Assembly: GCA_964539825.1 (NCBI GenBank)
Contig: CAZIKF010000040.1
Coordinates: 1-44,990, forward strand
From: CAZIKF01 sp964539825
GTDB lineage: Bacteria > Muiribacteriota > UBA6191
Length of the DNA: 44,990 bases
Reading direction: 5' to 3'
Shown here: in pieces, positions 1 to 8,179 of the stretch
How positions within the stretch are numbered: the stretch's first letter is position 1
Layout of the letters: the number at the start of each line of letters is the position of its first letter
The notes under the pieces: generated by a model
The model's input: the letters and a program-made list of their open reading frames with translations, nothing else
What the model was told of the DNA's origin: nothing
Database searches by the model: none
Program-made: the position numbers and the translations under genes

Positions 1-99
1 GGAGGCTCGGTCGTTGGTGGCTCCGTTGTTACCGGAGGCTCGGTCGTTGGTGGCTCCGTCGTTACCGGAGGCTCGGTCGTTGGTGGCTCCGTCGTTACC
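1..99. repeat. 33-bp tandem repeat, three copies
   Basis: A 33-bp unit starting GGAGGCTCGGTCG is repeated at 1-33, 34-66 and 67-99 with one base difference. On the minus strand each unit encodes an 11-residue Glu/Pro/Thr unit (EPPVTTEPPTT) of the giant protein. The period is a multiple of three, so copy-number change keeps the frame. The array may continue beyond the left edge. Confidence 0.95.
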
Positions 100-3000
100 G
101 GTGGTTCTGGAGCTGGCTCTGTCCTCAATGGCGGCTCTGGTTGTTCTGGCCTATCTGGTCTGGTTGGCCTATCTGGACGATTAGGATCATTAGGCCTATC
201 TGGACGATCTGGTCTACCTGGGCGTCCGGGCTCCTCGGGAGGTGCTGGAGCTGGTTCCGTCGTTACGGGCGGCTCTGTGGGTTCCGGGGCTGGTTCCGTC
301 GTTACGGGCGGCTCTGTGGGTTCCGGGGCTGGCTCGGTCCTTACCGGCGGCTCCGGTTGTTCGGGCCTATCTGGCCTGGGAGGTCGATCTGGACGGTTAG
401 GATCGTTAGGCCTATCTGGACGATCGGGTCTATCCGGGCGTCCCGGATCCTCAGGTGGTTCAGGATTGGGCTCGGGGGGTTCTGGTGGTACCGGGGTAGG
501 CGCCGGGATTACTGGTGGCTCCGGGGGTACGGGTACAGGGGCTGGAATGACCGGTGGTTCCGGTGCTGGTGGTTCTGGCTCTGGAGGTACTGGGGTTGGA
601 GCCGGGATTACGGGCGGCTCTGGCTCGGGAATCGGACCGGGAATCACGGGAGGTTCGGGAAATGGAAGAGTTTCCGGCGCAGGAGTTGTCTGCAAACCTT
701 CCTCAGCAGTAGTTTCAGAAAGTCGATACAGTTCTGAAACCTGTTCAAATTCAATTTCCCTCTCCGTTACCTCACCACCTGGGCCGGTAATCGTTTCTTC
801 ACCTTCTCCGAAGAATTCCTCAACCTGAAAAGTATCGAGTTCCGCTGTACTATTAGCCTGTCGATCAACGGTGCCCTGGCCGCCATCCAACTCTTGGAAA
901 TCACTGGTTTTAAGCTGTTCTCTTTCTGTAATACTATAGCCTTCCAGGTCCAGTTCTCTTTCCCTGGTGGTGGTTCCATCAGGACCGGTTTGAGTTAAGA
1001 CCTCTCTTCCAGCTCCTTCAAATTCCCCATCCGACTGAAAGAGCTCCTCTGTTTCATTCAGCCCTTCCGTGAGAATTGTGCCATCGGCATTTTGGGTCAC
1101 AGTTCCGCTTTCCTCGGAATAAACCTCCCTGCCCACCGTAGTAGAACCCTGAAACGCGTATTCTTGTGAAGAAGTTGATCTGCTATCGGGTGTGTATTCA
1201 ACCGAATCTGAATTGAGCGTTCCCTCGTACTGCTCTTCCCTACCCTCAATTCGTTCAACTTCCACGATGGATTCCTGTACCTGCTCTCCATTCTCCCCCA
1301 GGGTTAGGGGTGTGGTTTCCGTGAATCTGGCCTCAAGCGTATATTGCTGATGAGCAGAGTCTATTGCTGAAGAAGTGGACCCGAACTTCAGATAATCAGC
1401 TCCCACTTCCGCTGAAGAACCGCTGCTTTGGGTACTGATTGAAGTGGTGACTTCTGATTCTGTTTCTCTCTCTGTTGAATAGCCTGGCTCAATCGCGACT
1501 GTGCCGTCTTCAGCAGCAACCGTTTCAGCAAAACGATAATCGGTTCTTTCAGTAGTCTGATCAGCGGTAAAGGTCGTAGTGTTCTGACTAAGGGTGATGG
1601 AACTATTGGGACCAAAGAGCGAAAATAAGTCATCCAGATCTCCGCCAAAGTCTCCTGGAAGGTCTGGGTCGTCGGTTCCTCCGGTGCCATCGGTTCCTCC
1701 CGGGCCATCGTTTCCACCAGGACCTCCTGGCCTATCGTCATCCTTCCCTCTCAATCCAAGGGATCTACCCTGACCCTTTCCCTGTCTTCCGCCTATTCGA
1801 TCGGGATCATATTCCTGTCTTCCAAGGGCTCTTCCTCTTCCTCTTCGATCATCATCATCATCCCCTCGACCTCGGCCTCCTCGTCCATCGTCGTCGTCGT
1901 CGTCGCCTCTTCCGCCTCTTCCGCCTCTTCCGCCGCCTCCAACACGGCCATCATCGTCGTCATCATCCCCCTGGCCATCGTCGCCCTGGTCATCATTGTC
2001 TCCATCATCATCTCCATCGTCATCTCCTCCTCCATCATCAGGAGGGGGAAAGAGGATCCCGTCGGGATTCTTGATATCAATCCCAAAACTTGAGGTTTCA
2101 CCCTCAAAACTAATGTTCTGCTGGGTGAAGAGTTCCGTTGCTTCGTTATTGGTTATCTCAACTACGCGCTGTCCTTCTCCGCTAAAGAGAGTGAACTCAG
2201 CAGATGCAGTAATTCGGGAATACTCCGTTCCGGAATCAATAGAGTCCAGGGGAAAAGTGGAGGCGGTTGGGAAGTCCTCGTTGGTTGTCCCTGGAATCAC
2301 TTCCGGGTTATCGAGGAATTCTATATAGGAGTCAATATTATCTTCACTCGCGGGTCCTTCAAAGGCCGTTCGTCCATCAAGGGTCAGCTGCTTTGTGATT
2401 TGTCCGCCTTCAAAACTGAAATCCGTGGATTTTCGAATCGTACCATCCGCCAGAGTCTCACTTGTCATCGTTCCCTCACCTGAGAAATAGGTAGAGGTGG
2501 AATTCTCCTGTGAAGTGAATTGGGTATAGAGCTCTGCCAGCCCCTCCTCACCTTCAAAAATCTGGTTTAGCCCCTCTCTACCCTCAAAGGTAATGTTTTG
2601 ATCAAGTCTTACGCCAGAAAAGCTAAAGGACCTCTCATCGGAGCCAGCCTCTGTGGTCTCCTCAATTTTTAAAATGGTACTTGAAGTAGATCCGTCAATC
2701 TTAAAATAACCTGTAAATCCCTCGGTCTCGGCTAAAGCACTTTCTATATCCAGGGTTTCATCTGATCCTCTATCAAAACTTAGGCTCTGGGTATTCTCCG
2801 CACCGGCAAAAATTCCAGCCTCATCATATTGAAGAAAACCTTCGGTTTCGCCTGTTTCTACCGCTCGAAAAAGCTGTGAGATGTCTCCCTCAACCTGCTC
2901 AAAAAGTACGGCCAGGGCATCGTTAGCGGAAGTAGCGTCCTCAAAGGAGAAATCAACGGGTCTAATCAGGCCTTCTTCACCTTGGATTGGGGTGTCAGAC

Positions 3001-3989
3001 GGCTCTCGGGGAGCATCGGGATCAACTCTTTGCAGCTCTACATCAGAAAGACCCTCAAAGTCTTCCAGTTCCTCCAACCCGCTTCCGCCTCCTCCAATCA
3101 CATCGAGAAGTTCTCGGGCATCTTCTTCCACTTCAAGAATGGCATCACCAAATCGTCTCTGATCAGCGGGAAGGTCTGGACCTTCGTCTGGAAAGTGGAG
3201 AAGTGGCCCATCATAGGGATCAGGGTCAGAGGGAAGCGGAGTTTCTGACGAGGTGTCCGCTCTTTCCTTTTCTCCGGGAATCAGACCTTTTAAGGCAGTG
3301 CCAATATTTTGGAAGAGAACAGAAAGTCCACCCGAGAGAAAGGGATTTTTTCCGAGCTCAAAGGTCAAGCCGCTCGTGTTTCCACTAAAATTCCCAATTC
3401 CGGAACTGCTTGAGGATAGAATAAGCGGGTCCGTTTCGACATCCGTTGTTTGGGAAAACCGAAAACCGCCCCCGCTCATCGCGGATAGAATAGGATCAAG
3501 ATCACGAACACTGATCCGTGTTCCTTGCATATTGACCCGTTCAGGCTTTGGAATTACCGGTTGGAACTCTGATTCTTGCTGTTCACCACTCAAGCGATTC
3601 AAAAGAAAAGTGCTAGTCTCCAGACTACGAGGTTTTTGAGTCACCAGTTCCTCGACGTAATCACCGGTGAAATTGCTGAGTGTGGGAAGGCCGTCCAGGC
3701 CCAGTGATTGGGTATTGGTTGGTAATTGGTCAACGCTAGTAACCACATTGCGTCCGGTCAGGTTGGAATCTTGAAGCGCCTGCAAGGCATCCTTAGAGAA
3801 TTCGGCGGAATCTTTCTCAGGAACAAAATTGACAGGCTCACTTCCCGAGAAAGTCTTTCCTGTAGAAAGGCTTTCCGCAATGGGTTTACCTGTTTTGGGA
3901 TCAATGCCAAGCTCGGAAGATTTTTTTAAATCTTTTCCGAAACTATAAAGACCCTCGCCGATTTTGCCGTCTAGACCATCAACAGCCAT
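1..3989 (-). CDS. Giant acidic repeat-rich protein, partial (runs off left edge)
   Basis: The minus strand is open from the ATG at 3989 to base 1, at least 1,329 codons with no stop. An ATG also occurs two codons upstream, at 3995. GGAGG lies 7 nt before the ATG at 3989, so I chose that start. I see no signal peptide. Layout: residues 1-650 are mixed and Ser/Thr/Glu-rich; about 650-755 is Asp/Gly/Arg-rich with runs such as GDDDGDDDGDND; about 755-1100 is Thr/Glu/Ser-rich; from about 1100 to the edge it is Pro-rich with PEPP, VTTEPP and DRPDRP repeats. I read no Cys or Trp in the translated part. Short strand-like motifs of the FEG(E/G) type recur in both Ser/Thr/Glu blocks. I do not recognise the family. 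The absence of Cys, acidity and repeats fit a large secreted or surface protein, for instance one exported by a C-terminal signal, but the C-terminus is outside the window. Function is unknown. Confidence 0.85.
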   Translation of the reverse strand, partial: MAVDGLDGKIGEGLYSFGKDLKKSSELGIDPKTGKPIAESLSTGKTFSGSEPVNFVPEKDSAEFSKDALQALQDSNLTGRNVVTSVDQLPTNTQSLGLDGLPTLSNFTGDYVEELVTQKPRSLETSTFLLNRLSGEQQESEFQPVIPKPERVNMQGTRISVRDLDPILSAMSGGGFRFSQTTDVETDPLILSSSSSGIGNFSGNTSGLTFELGKNPFLSGGLSVLFQNIGTALKGLIPGEKERADTSSETPLPSDPDPYDGPLLHFPDEGPDLPADQRRFGDAILEVEEDARELLDVIGGGGSGLEELEDFEGLSDVELQRVDPDAPREPSDTPIQGEEGLIRPVDFSFEDATSANDALAVLFEQVEGDISQLFRAVETGETEGFLQYDEAGIFAGAENTQSLSFDRGSDETLDIESALAETEGFTGYFKIDGSTSSTILKIEETTEAGSDERSFSFSGVRLDQNITFEGREGLNQIFEGEEGLAELYTQFTSQENSTSTYFSGEGTMTSETLADGTIRKSTDFSFEGGQITKQLTLDGRTAFEGPASEDNIDSYIEFLDNPEVIPGTTNEDFPTASTFPLDSIDSGTEYSRITASAEFTLFSGEGQRVVEITNNEATELFTQQNISFEGETSSFGIDIKNPDGILFPPPDDGGGDDDGDDDGDNDDQGDDGQGDDDDDDGRVGGGGRGGRGGRGDDDDDDGRGGRGRGDDDDDRRGRGRALGRQEYDPDRIGGRQGKGQGRSLGLRGKDDDRPGGPGGNDGPGGTDGTGGTDDPDLPGDFGGDLDDLFSLFGPNSSITLSQNTTTFTADQTTERTDYRFAETVAAEDGTVAIEPGYSTERETESEVTTSISTQSSGSSAEVGADYLKFGSTSSAIDSAHQQYTLEARFTETTPLTLGENGEQVQESIVEVERIEGREEQYEGTLNSDSVEYTPDSRSTSSQEYAFQGSTTVGREVYSEESGTVTQNADGTILTEGLNETEELFQSDGEFEGAGREVLTQTGPDGTTTRERELDLEGYSITEREQLKTSDFQELDGGQGTVDRQANSTAELDTFQVEEFFGEGEETITGPGGEVTEREIEFEQVSELYRLSETTAEEGLQTTPAPETLPFPEPPVIPGPIPEPEPPVIPAPTPVPPEPEPPAPEPPVIPAPVPVPPEPPVIPAPTPVPPEPPEPNPEPPEDPGRPDRPDRPDRPNDPNRPDRPPRPDRPEQPEPPVRTEPAPEPTEPPVTTEPAPEPTEPPVTTEPAPAPPEEPGRPGRPDRPDRPNDPNRPDRPTRPDRPEQPEPPLRTEPAPEPPVTTEPPTTEPPVTTEPPTTEPPVTTEPPTTEP
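115..452. repeat. Duplicated ~122-bp Pro/Arg/Asp-rich coding module
   Basis: Positions 115-236 and 331-452 are close copies, offset by 216 bp, which is a multiple of three. Both encode a segment with RPDRPDRP, NDPNRPDRP and PEQPEPP motifs within the giant minus-strand protein. Most differences are single substitutions. This is intragenic duplication on a larger scale than the 33-bp units. Confidence 0.85.
250..327. repeat. 39-bp tandem repeat, two copies
   Basis: A 39-bp unit beginning GCTGGTTCCGTCG occurs at 250-288 and 289-327, then continues as a diverged partial copy into the next module. It encodes a 13-residue Glu/Pro/Thr/Ala unit of the giant protein. The period again preserves the reading frame. 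Confidence 0.9.
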
Positions 3990-4117
3990 CCGCATACCTC
4001 CGTGTTCCGGGTCAAAAAGACCGGAAGAGGAAATCCACCGTGATTTCTCTCTGTATTCAAATAAATAAGCGGAGGACCCCGCAGATATGCAGAAGAACCC
4101 CACTCTAAGCTATATTA

Positions 4118-4145
4118 ATTATGCCCACTAAATAAGCCTTGTCAA
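4118..4145 (-). promoter_or_regulatory. Sigma-70-type promoter for the giant protein gene
   Basis: Reading the minus strand, a perfect TTGACA (4145-4140) is followed after 16 nt by CATAAT (4123-4118), five of six matches to the -10 consensus. The predicted transcript starts near 4111 and leaves a leader of about 120 nt before the ATG at 3989. A short imperfect hairpin (4007-4024, CCGG arms with an A-rich loop) sits just upstream of the ribosome binding site. Confidence 0.65.
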
Positions 4146-4399
4146 TATCTTTAAAAGAGAATTAACAACAAAAATAAACAATTAAATGCTCTAAAGTAAT
4201 CAAAACTCAGGTATTGGTGGATCAGAATAAAGGGGCAGTGGGAAGTAGATCATTCCTCAAGTAAAAAAAAAGAAGATCCCAGGAACGAAGTCCGAAACAA
4301 CATGGGGAAACCAGGCGCTCCCCAATAATTGAATCAACTTTGCAAGCTGTAAGATCTTTTGCGCTTCTTCATTCTTCGCTATTGGATAGTCTCGATCAG
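4146..4399. other. Intergenic stretch without a recognised gene
   Basis: The gene-free stretch is 3990-4399. Apart from the promoter and leader at 3990-4145, it holds A/T-rich sequence and a run of nine A on the plus strand near 4263-4272. On the minus strand this is a T-run, but no convincing GC-rich stem precedes it, so I do not call a terminator for the TPR gene. No small reading frame with a ribosome binding site was seen. Confidence 0.5.
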
Positions 4400-5545
4400 C
4401 TATCTACCGATTTCAGTAATCTTTTGCTGGGAATCTTTTTCCAGATCAGAGCTGGGAGCAGCTAGTTGCTGAGCTTTCAAATAGAACTTCCGCGCTGAAT
4501 CTCTATCTCCCTGGAGAAGATAATTTTCTCCGAGAGCATAGGCATACCGCCCGTTCTCAGAGTGAAGCCTGTAAGCCCTCAAAAGATAGAGCTTCGCCTT
4601 TTCACCCAGGTTCTGTTCATAAAAAAACTTGCCCAGGCGATAGTAAAACTGATGATAATTGGGAGCCATTTTTTCCAGGGAATTTAACTCCAAAGAAGCT
4701 GCTGATTTCTCTCCCTTTCTATAAAAGGCCAGGATTCTCTCTCCCATGATTTCAGGGTCGTCGGGATAGATTTCCAAGAGCTCATTCGTAAGCTCGATGG
4801 CCTCCTTGTACTGACGTGTCTCTACATAGGAACGAGCCAGGTAGAACTGGGTTCTCTTGCCGTCAAATTCGGGGTCGTTAAGTTTTATAACCTCAGTCAG
4901 AGATTCTATAGCGTTCTTATAATCCTTTTTAAGATACGCATTAATCCCCATGGCCTCTAAAACATGAGGTGAAAGGGAGCCTTCGACATTTTCCATCAGA
5001 TCTTCAACCTGCGAGAATAGATATCGATTCCGACTCTCATTTCCTTCCAAGATATTCCTCGAAATTTCATAAAAGTAGACCTTCATCAAACCAGCATTAG
5101 TCATAGGGTCTAGAGGACTCTTGAGAAGAGCTACCTTAAAGTCATCTTTTGCCTGATTAAGGAGTTGGATACTACTGTTTTCTCTTGCATGGAAGAAGGT
5201 GAACTTTCCTTGCTGAGCCAGAAGAACGGGATCTTCCGGCAAATGGCTCAATCCTAGTTTCAGCCAATTTAAAGCCTTCCTTACATTTTTGGAATAAATG
5301 TATTCTGCTTCCGCCAATTTTGAATAAACGACGGGATAACGAGTCTCATCATAGGTGAGTGATGAACGGTAATTATCTAATGCATTCTTGAGATATTCCT
5401 TAGCCTCTTCATCCAGATGGTCCTTGCGGGCGATGCGATAGTTTTCCCAGGCACGATCTCCAAAATGGATGTAGGCCCCGGCAAGGCCGCAACCCTGTAT
5501 AAAAAGGGGCAAAATCAATAAAGTGAGGAAATTAAGAGACCGCAT
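4400..5545 (-). CDS. TPR-repeat lipoprotein
   Basis: 381 residues. The N-terminus (MRSLNFLTLLILPLFIQGC) is a lipoprotein signal with lipobox IQGC, so Cys19 is the probable lipidated residue. The rest is almost entirely helical with TPR-like units, for example around YPVVYSKLAEAEYIYS, YFLARSYVETRQYKEAI-type and YAYALGENYLLQGDRDSA segments. TPR lipoproteins act as scaffolds on the periplasmic face of the outer or inner membrane; the partner is not visible here. The ATG lies 34 nt after the tRNA-Leu 3' end on the same strand and no other promoter was obvious, so read-through from the tRNA promoter is possible. I saw no clear ribosome binding site. The specific role is unknown. Confidence 0.85.
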   Translation of the reverse strand: MRSLNFLTLLILPLFIQGCGLAGAYIHFGDRAWENYRIARKDHLDEEAKEYLKNALDNYRSSLTYDETRYPVVYSKLAEAEYIYSKNVRKALNWLKLGLSHLPEDPVLLAQQGKFTFFHARENSSIQLLNQAKDDFKVALLKSPLDPMTNAGLMKVYFYEISRNILEGNESRNRYLFSQVEDLMENVEGSLSPHVLEAMGINAYLKKDYKNAIESLTEVIKLNDPEFDGKRTQFYLARSYVETRQYKEAIELTNELLEIYPDDPEIMGERILAFYRKGEKSAASLELNSLEKMAPNYHQFYYRLGKFFYEQNLGEKAKLYLLRAYRLHSENGRYAYALGENYLLQGDRDSARKFYLKAQQLAAPSSDLEKDSQQKITEIGR

Positions 5546-5579
5546 TTCAAGCTGTTTGAATGGTCCTTGATAAATGAAT

Positions 5580-5663
5580 TACCGAGGATCGGAATCGAAC
5601 CGATACGGGGTTACCCCCATTAGATTTTGAGTCTAACGTGTCTACCAGTTTCACCACCTCGGC
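5580..5663 (-). tRNA. tRNA-Leu, anticodon CAA
   Basis: The minus strand folds as a class II tRNA. The acceptor stem is GCCGAGG with CCTCGGT and discriminator A. The anticodon arm is TTAGA-CTCAAAA-TCTAA, giving anticodon CAA, which reads UUG. A long variable arm (GGGG-TAA-CCCC) and T-arm ATCGG-TTCGATT-CCGAT follow. The first acceptor pair is G-U, as in some other tRNA-Leu. The 3' CCA is not encoded, because AATTC follows, so a CCA-adding enzyme is needed. Confidence 0.97.
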
Positions 5664-5673
5664 ATCTGTTCGG

Positions 5674-5702
5674 ATTCTACTATTGCCCCACTACAGAGTC
5701 AA
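5674..5702 (-). promoter_or_regulatory. Promoter of tRNA-Leu
   Basis: On the minus strand TTGACT (5702-5697) is followed after 17 nt by TAGAAT (5679-5674); each hexamer matches five of six consensus bases. The expected start, near 5667, lies a few bases before the tRNA 5' end at 5663. The transcript may continue into the TPR lipoprotein gene. Confidence 0.75.
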
Positions 5703-5847
5703 GCAGCCCACGCAGAGTCTTACCACCACAGGACTCCCTCTCCTTAGATAGATTTCATTAGAAATCATTCATAGAAGGACTCCTTTTTCCGATGATTCTT
5801 CCAGAAGCATAGGAGCTAAACCCGGCTCAGGTAGGAATGCGAAAACA

Positions 5848-5861
5848 GGGAATGTATTCCC
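5848..5861. promoter_or_regulatory. Palindrome GGGAAT-GT-ATTCCC, possible operator
   Basis: A perfect 6+2+6 dyad lies about 150 bp upstream of the fibronectin-type lipoprotein gene and just before a TATACT hexamer (near 5868) that could be a -10 box. No good -35 was seen at the right distance. This may be a regulator binding site; the regulator is unknown. The rest of 5703-5965 shows nothing else. Confidence 0.35.
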
Positions 5862-5965
5862 GAAAAATATACTCAAAATGAAATGGTTTTTCCAGATTAG
5901 CCTTCAAAACGGAATCTTAAAATTCCCAGGTAAATCCAAGATTAAGCCTTCTTGAGTATGAATCC

Positions 5966-5986
5966 GCAAGTGGCCAAACCACTTGC
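5966..5986 (+). promoter_or_regulatory. Leader hairpin before the FN3 lipoprotein gene
   Basis: GCAAGTGG-CCAAA-CCACTTGC is a perfect 8-bp stem with a 5-nt loop. It lies 10 nt upstream of the AGGAG ribosome binding site (5997-6001). No T-run follows, so it is not an intrinsic terminator. It could affect mRNA stability or translation, or be a protein binding site. Confidence 0.5.
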
Positions 5987-6008
5987 ATTACGGTATAGGA
6001 GATCAGGG

Positions 6009-8102
6009 ATGAGAAAATCATTCGTCCTCGTACTGGGAGTGATCTTAACTCTCCTGGTTATCGCTGGTTGCGGAGGTGGGACGGATTCCATAGACAGCTT
6101 ATTGGACGTTCGGAATCCTGATGTGGTTCGAAACGTCACCGCTTTCTCTGCCCATCGAAGAATTCGCATTACCTGGGATAGGGGTACAGACGAGGATGTG
6201 ATCGCGTACAATGTATACCGTTCCAACTCCTCTTCCGGCGGCTTTACCATCGTGGGCTCAGTTGGGCAGACTAGCGCCCCTTTTTTCCAGGACGAAGGTG
6301 ATGACTCTGATAAAGATGGATTACCTGATGGCCTTCCTAATAACCAAACCCAGTTCTACAAAGTCACCGCTCTTGACCGAAACGGTAGAGAAACTCCGCT
6401 AGCTTTCGCAACCGCAGTTGCCGCCACAGCAGGGGTCCTACCCAATGAAACCATCGATCTCGCCGTCGAAAATGTAAGAGCTTATGCTGGCAAACAAGAA
6501 GCTTTTATCAGCTGGGATCCGATTGATCATCCACAAATATTTGGGTACAACATTTATCGGTCCGTGTCGGGCGGAGGGCTGGGATTCCAACTGGTAGCCG
6601 TAACCGCTGTAGACGTGACCAGCTTCATAGATGGAGGACTTTCACAAATGGAGTCCTACATCTACCAGATCTCTCCCGCGGTCAGTGAATTGGAAGACGT
6701 GACCGGTAAAACCCTTACCTCGGGACTATTAGAAGGAAGACGTACTGAAAGCCGTGCGGTAAGAATTCAAGATACAGACGCAACTGTTCCCAAACCTCCA
6801 GGAAGTTCACCGGGTGCTCCTTTTTCAGTAAAGGCGCAAAAGGCCGTTCTTCGAGGAACAGAAGGAGTTCTCTTACAGTTCACACGGCCTACCGCCAACA
6901 CCGATGGCTCCATTATGGCTGATAGCGATGACTTGATCTCTGGAGCTTACCTGGTTTACCGATCCGCAAATTTATTTGGACATTATGACCTGGTTGGAAT
7001 TCTGGAGAACATTGGAACAGCGCCAATTTCTGAGTTTTTCGATCCCAAAGGCGAAGATTCCTTTTTTTATCACATCAGGATAGGAGACAATTTCGGAAAT
7101 ATTTCCGCCCGCTCTGATGTAGCTTCGGTGAGCGGCGCGGTTCCACCCTCCACTGTAAAAAATCTCAGCGCTACTTCGGGTCAAGGATTTGGCTCCATAG
7201 TCATTAGCTGGACTGAATTGTCGGGACAGCGCTTGGATGGCTATAACATGTATCGCTCACCGGAAAAGGATCGTGGATTTGTAGCCGTTGGGCACAACAT
7301 CAATGACGAAAATCCTGATCCGGAAATTGTACAGTTTACGGATACTTCCTCCGCCCTGGCCATCGGTCAGACTTACTACTATAAGATTTCCGCAACCGCT
7401 AATGGACTGGAAAGCTCCCTGTCAGTGGCAACGGCCGCTTCACCCGGACCTGCTAATGGTATCGTGGTCCTTGAGGGTGAAAACGCGGTAAAGATCGACT
7501 CTTTCCTCACCGGGATTAATCGAACACCCCCAGCAAACCACCCTGCTCAATTCTGGCCGCCTCACTGGACTTTTCAACGGCAGGGATTTCATTCCCCCTT
7601 CCTTGGAAATGGAGTTCTCTTACTTTCTCCCGTTAATGCAGCTACAACTGATATCGTTCTAGGGGAGCGGATTGATCTCATGTGGAGAGTGGACATACAG
7701 GCACTTGTGGGCACAACGGTAGGCGGGGCCATCACAGCTGATATCTTTCTTCAGTCCGCAGATGACAGCACCGGAGGACAGTACAAAATACTTGTGGATG
7801 ACAAGCCCATCAGCAATACACTGGCACCGGGAACCGAACCTCCTTCAGGATTCGATTCAGGGTTTGATGGAATCCAGACCGAAATCAATTTCAGGGATTC
7901 CACCTTCTCCACCCCTCTTCAGCCGACAAGAAGATTGATTGGAACTCTGCGAATTGACCATCTGGCCGATTATTCTGTCGTAACAAGTCCGTTCGCGGAT
8001 ACAGAGACCGTATATATGACCTTGATCCATTCAGGCCCGGTTGGTGTTACTTCAAATTTTGGGAATCTCAAGCTAGACGCTCTCATTCTGGTTTTGCGCT
8101 GA
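6009..8102 (+). CDS. Fibronectin type III-like repeat lipoprotein
   Basis: 697 residues from the ATG at 6009, chosen because AGGAG lies 7 nt upstream and the next residues form a lipoprotein signal (MRKSFVLVLGVILTLLVIAGC, lipidated Cys21). The frame extends further upstream but lacks such signals. Four FN3-like units follow in order, each with an A-strand V(K/R)N or V(R/K)A motif, a W or F in the B-strand and a YNVYRS / YNIYRS / YLVYRS / YNMYRS motif. The C-terminal ~190 residues form a non-FN3, beta-rich domain. A D-rich insert in the first unit (DEGDDSDKDGLPDG) resembles a calcium-binding loop. FN3 lipoproteins commonly bind polymers or partner proteins at the cell surface; no catalytic motif was seen. 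It is followed on the same strand by an SGNH hydrolase gene. Confidence 0.85.
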   Translation: MRKSFVLVLGVILTLLVIAGCGGGTDSIDSLLDVRNPDVVRNVTAFSAHRRIRITWDRGTDEDVIAYNVYRSNSSSGGFTIVGSVGQTSAPFFQDEGDDSDKDGLPDGLPNNQTQFYKVTALDRNGRETPLAFATAVAATAGVLPNETIDLAVENVRAYAGKQEAFISWDPIDHPQIFGYNIYRSVSGGGLGFQLVAVTAVDVTSFIDGGLSQMESYIYQISPAVSELEDVTGKTLTSGLLEGRRTESRAVRIQDTDATVPKPPGSSPGAPFSVKAQKAVLRGTEGVLLQFTRPTANTDGSIMADSDDLISGAYLVYRSANLFGHYDLVGILENIGTAPISEFFDPKGEDSFFYHIRIGDNFGNISARSDVASVSGAVPPSTVKNLSATSGQGFGSIVISWTELSGQRLDGYNMYRSPEKDRGFVAVGHNINDENPDPEIVQFTDTSSALAIGQTYYYKISATANGLESSLSVATAASPGPANGIVVLEGENAVKIDSFLTGINRTPPANHPAQFWPPHWTFQRQGFHSPFLGNGVLLLSPVNAATTDIVLGERIDLMWRVDIQALVGTTVGGAITADIFLQSADDSTGGQYKILVDDKPISNTLAPGTEPPSGFDSGFDGIQTEINFRDSTFSTPLQPTRRLIGTLRIDHLADYSVVTSPFADTETVYMTLIHSGPVGVTSNFGNLKLDALILVLR

Positions 8103-8179
8103 GACAATATCGTTTCTTATCCACCCGAAACATTTTTCAATATCCAAGAGGTGAGACAAGCGCTAAAATCCTCTGGTAA

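Noticed and set aside
1..452. CRISPR-like regular repeats
   Set aside because: The repeats are contiguous and coding, without unique spacers, and periods are multiples of three.
141..828. Two long plus-strand frames, one Trp/Arg-rich and one Gly/Ser-rich
   Set aside because: They are the complement of the Pro/Glu/Arg repeat codons of the minus-strand giant gene, lack ribosome binding sites, and the minus frame is open for more than 1,300 codons with a good start and promoter.
767..2107. Several shorter minus-strand frames, suggesting a broken gene
   Set aside because: They are in other phases than the long frame starting at 3989, which I followed without a stop to base 1. No frameshift is needed.
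4255..4275. Intrinsic terminator for the TPR gene at the A/T tract
   Set aside because: The preceding minus-strand stem (GGAC-TTCG-TTCC type) is too short and imperfect, and is separated from the T-run.
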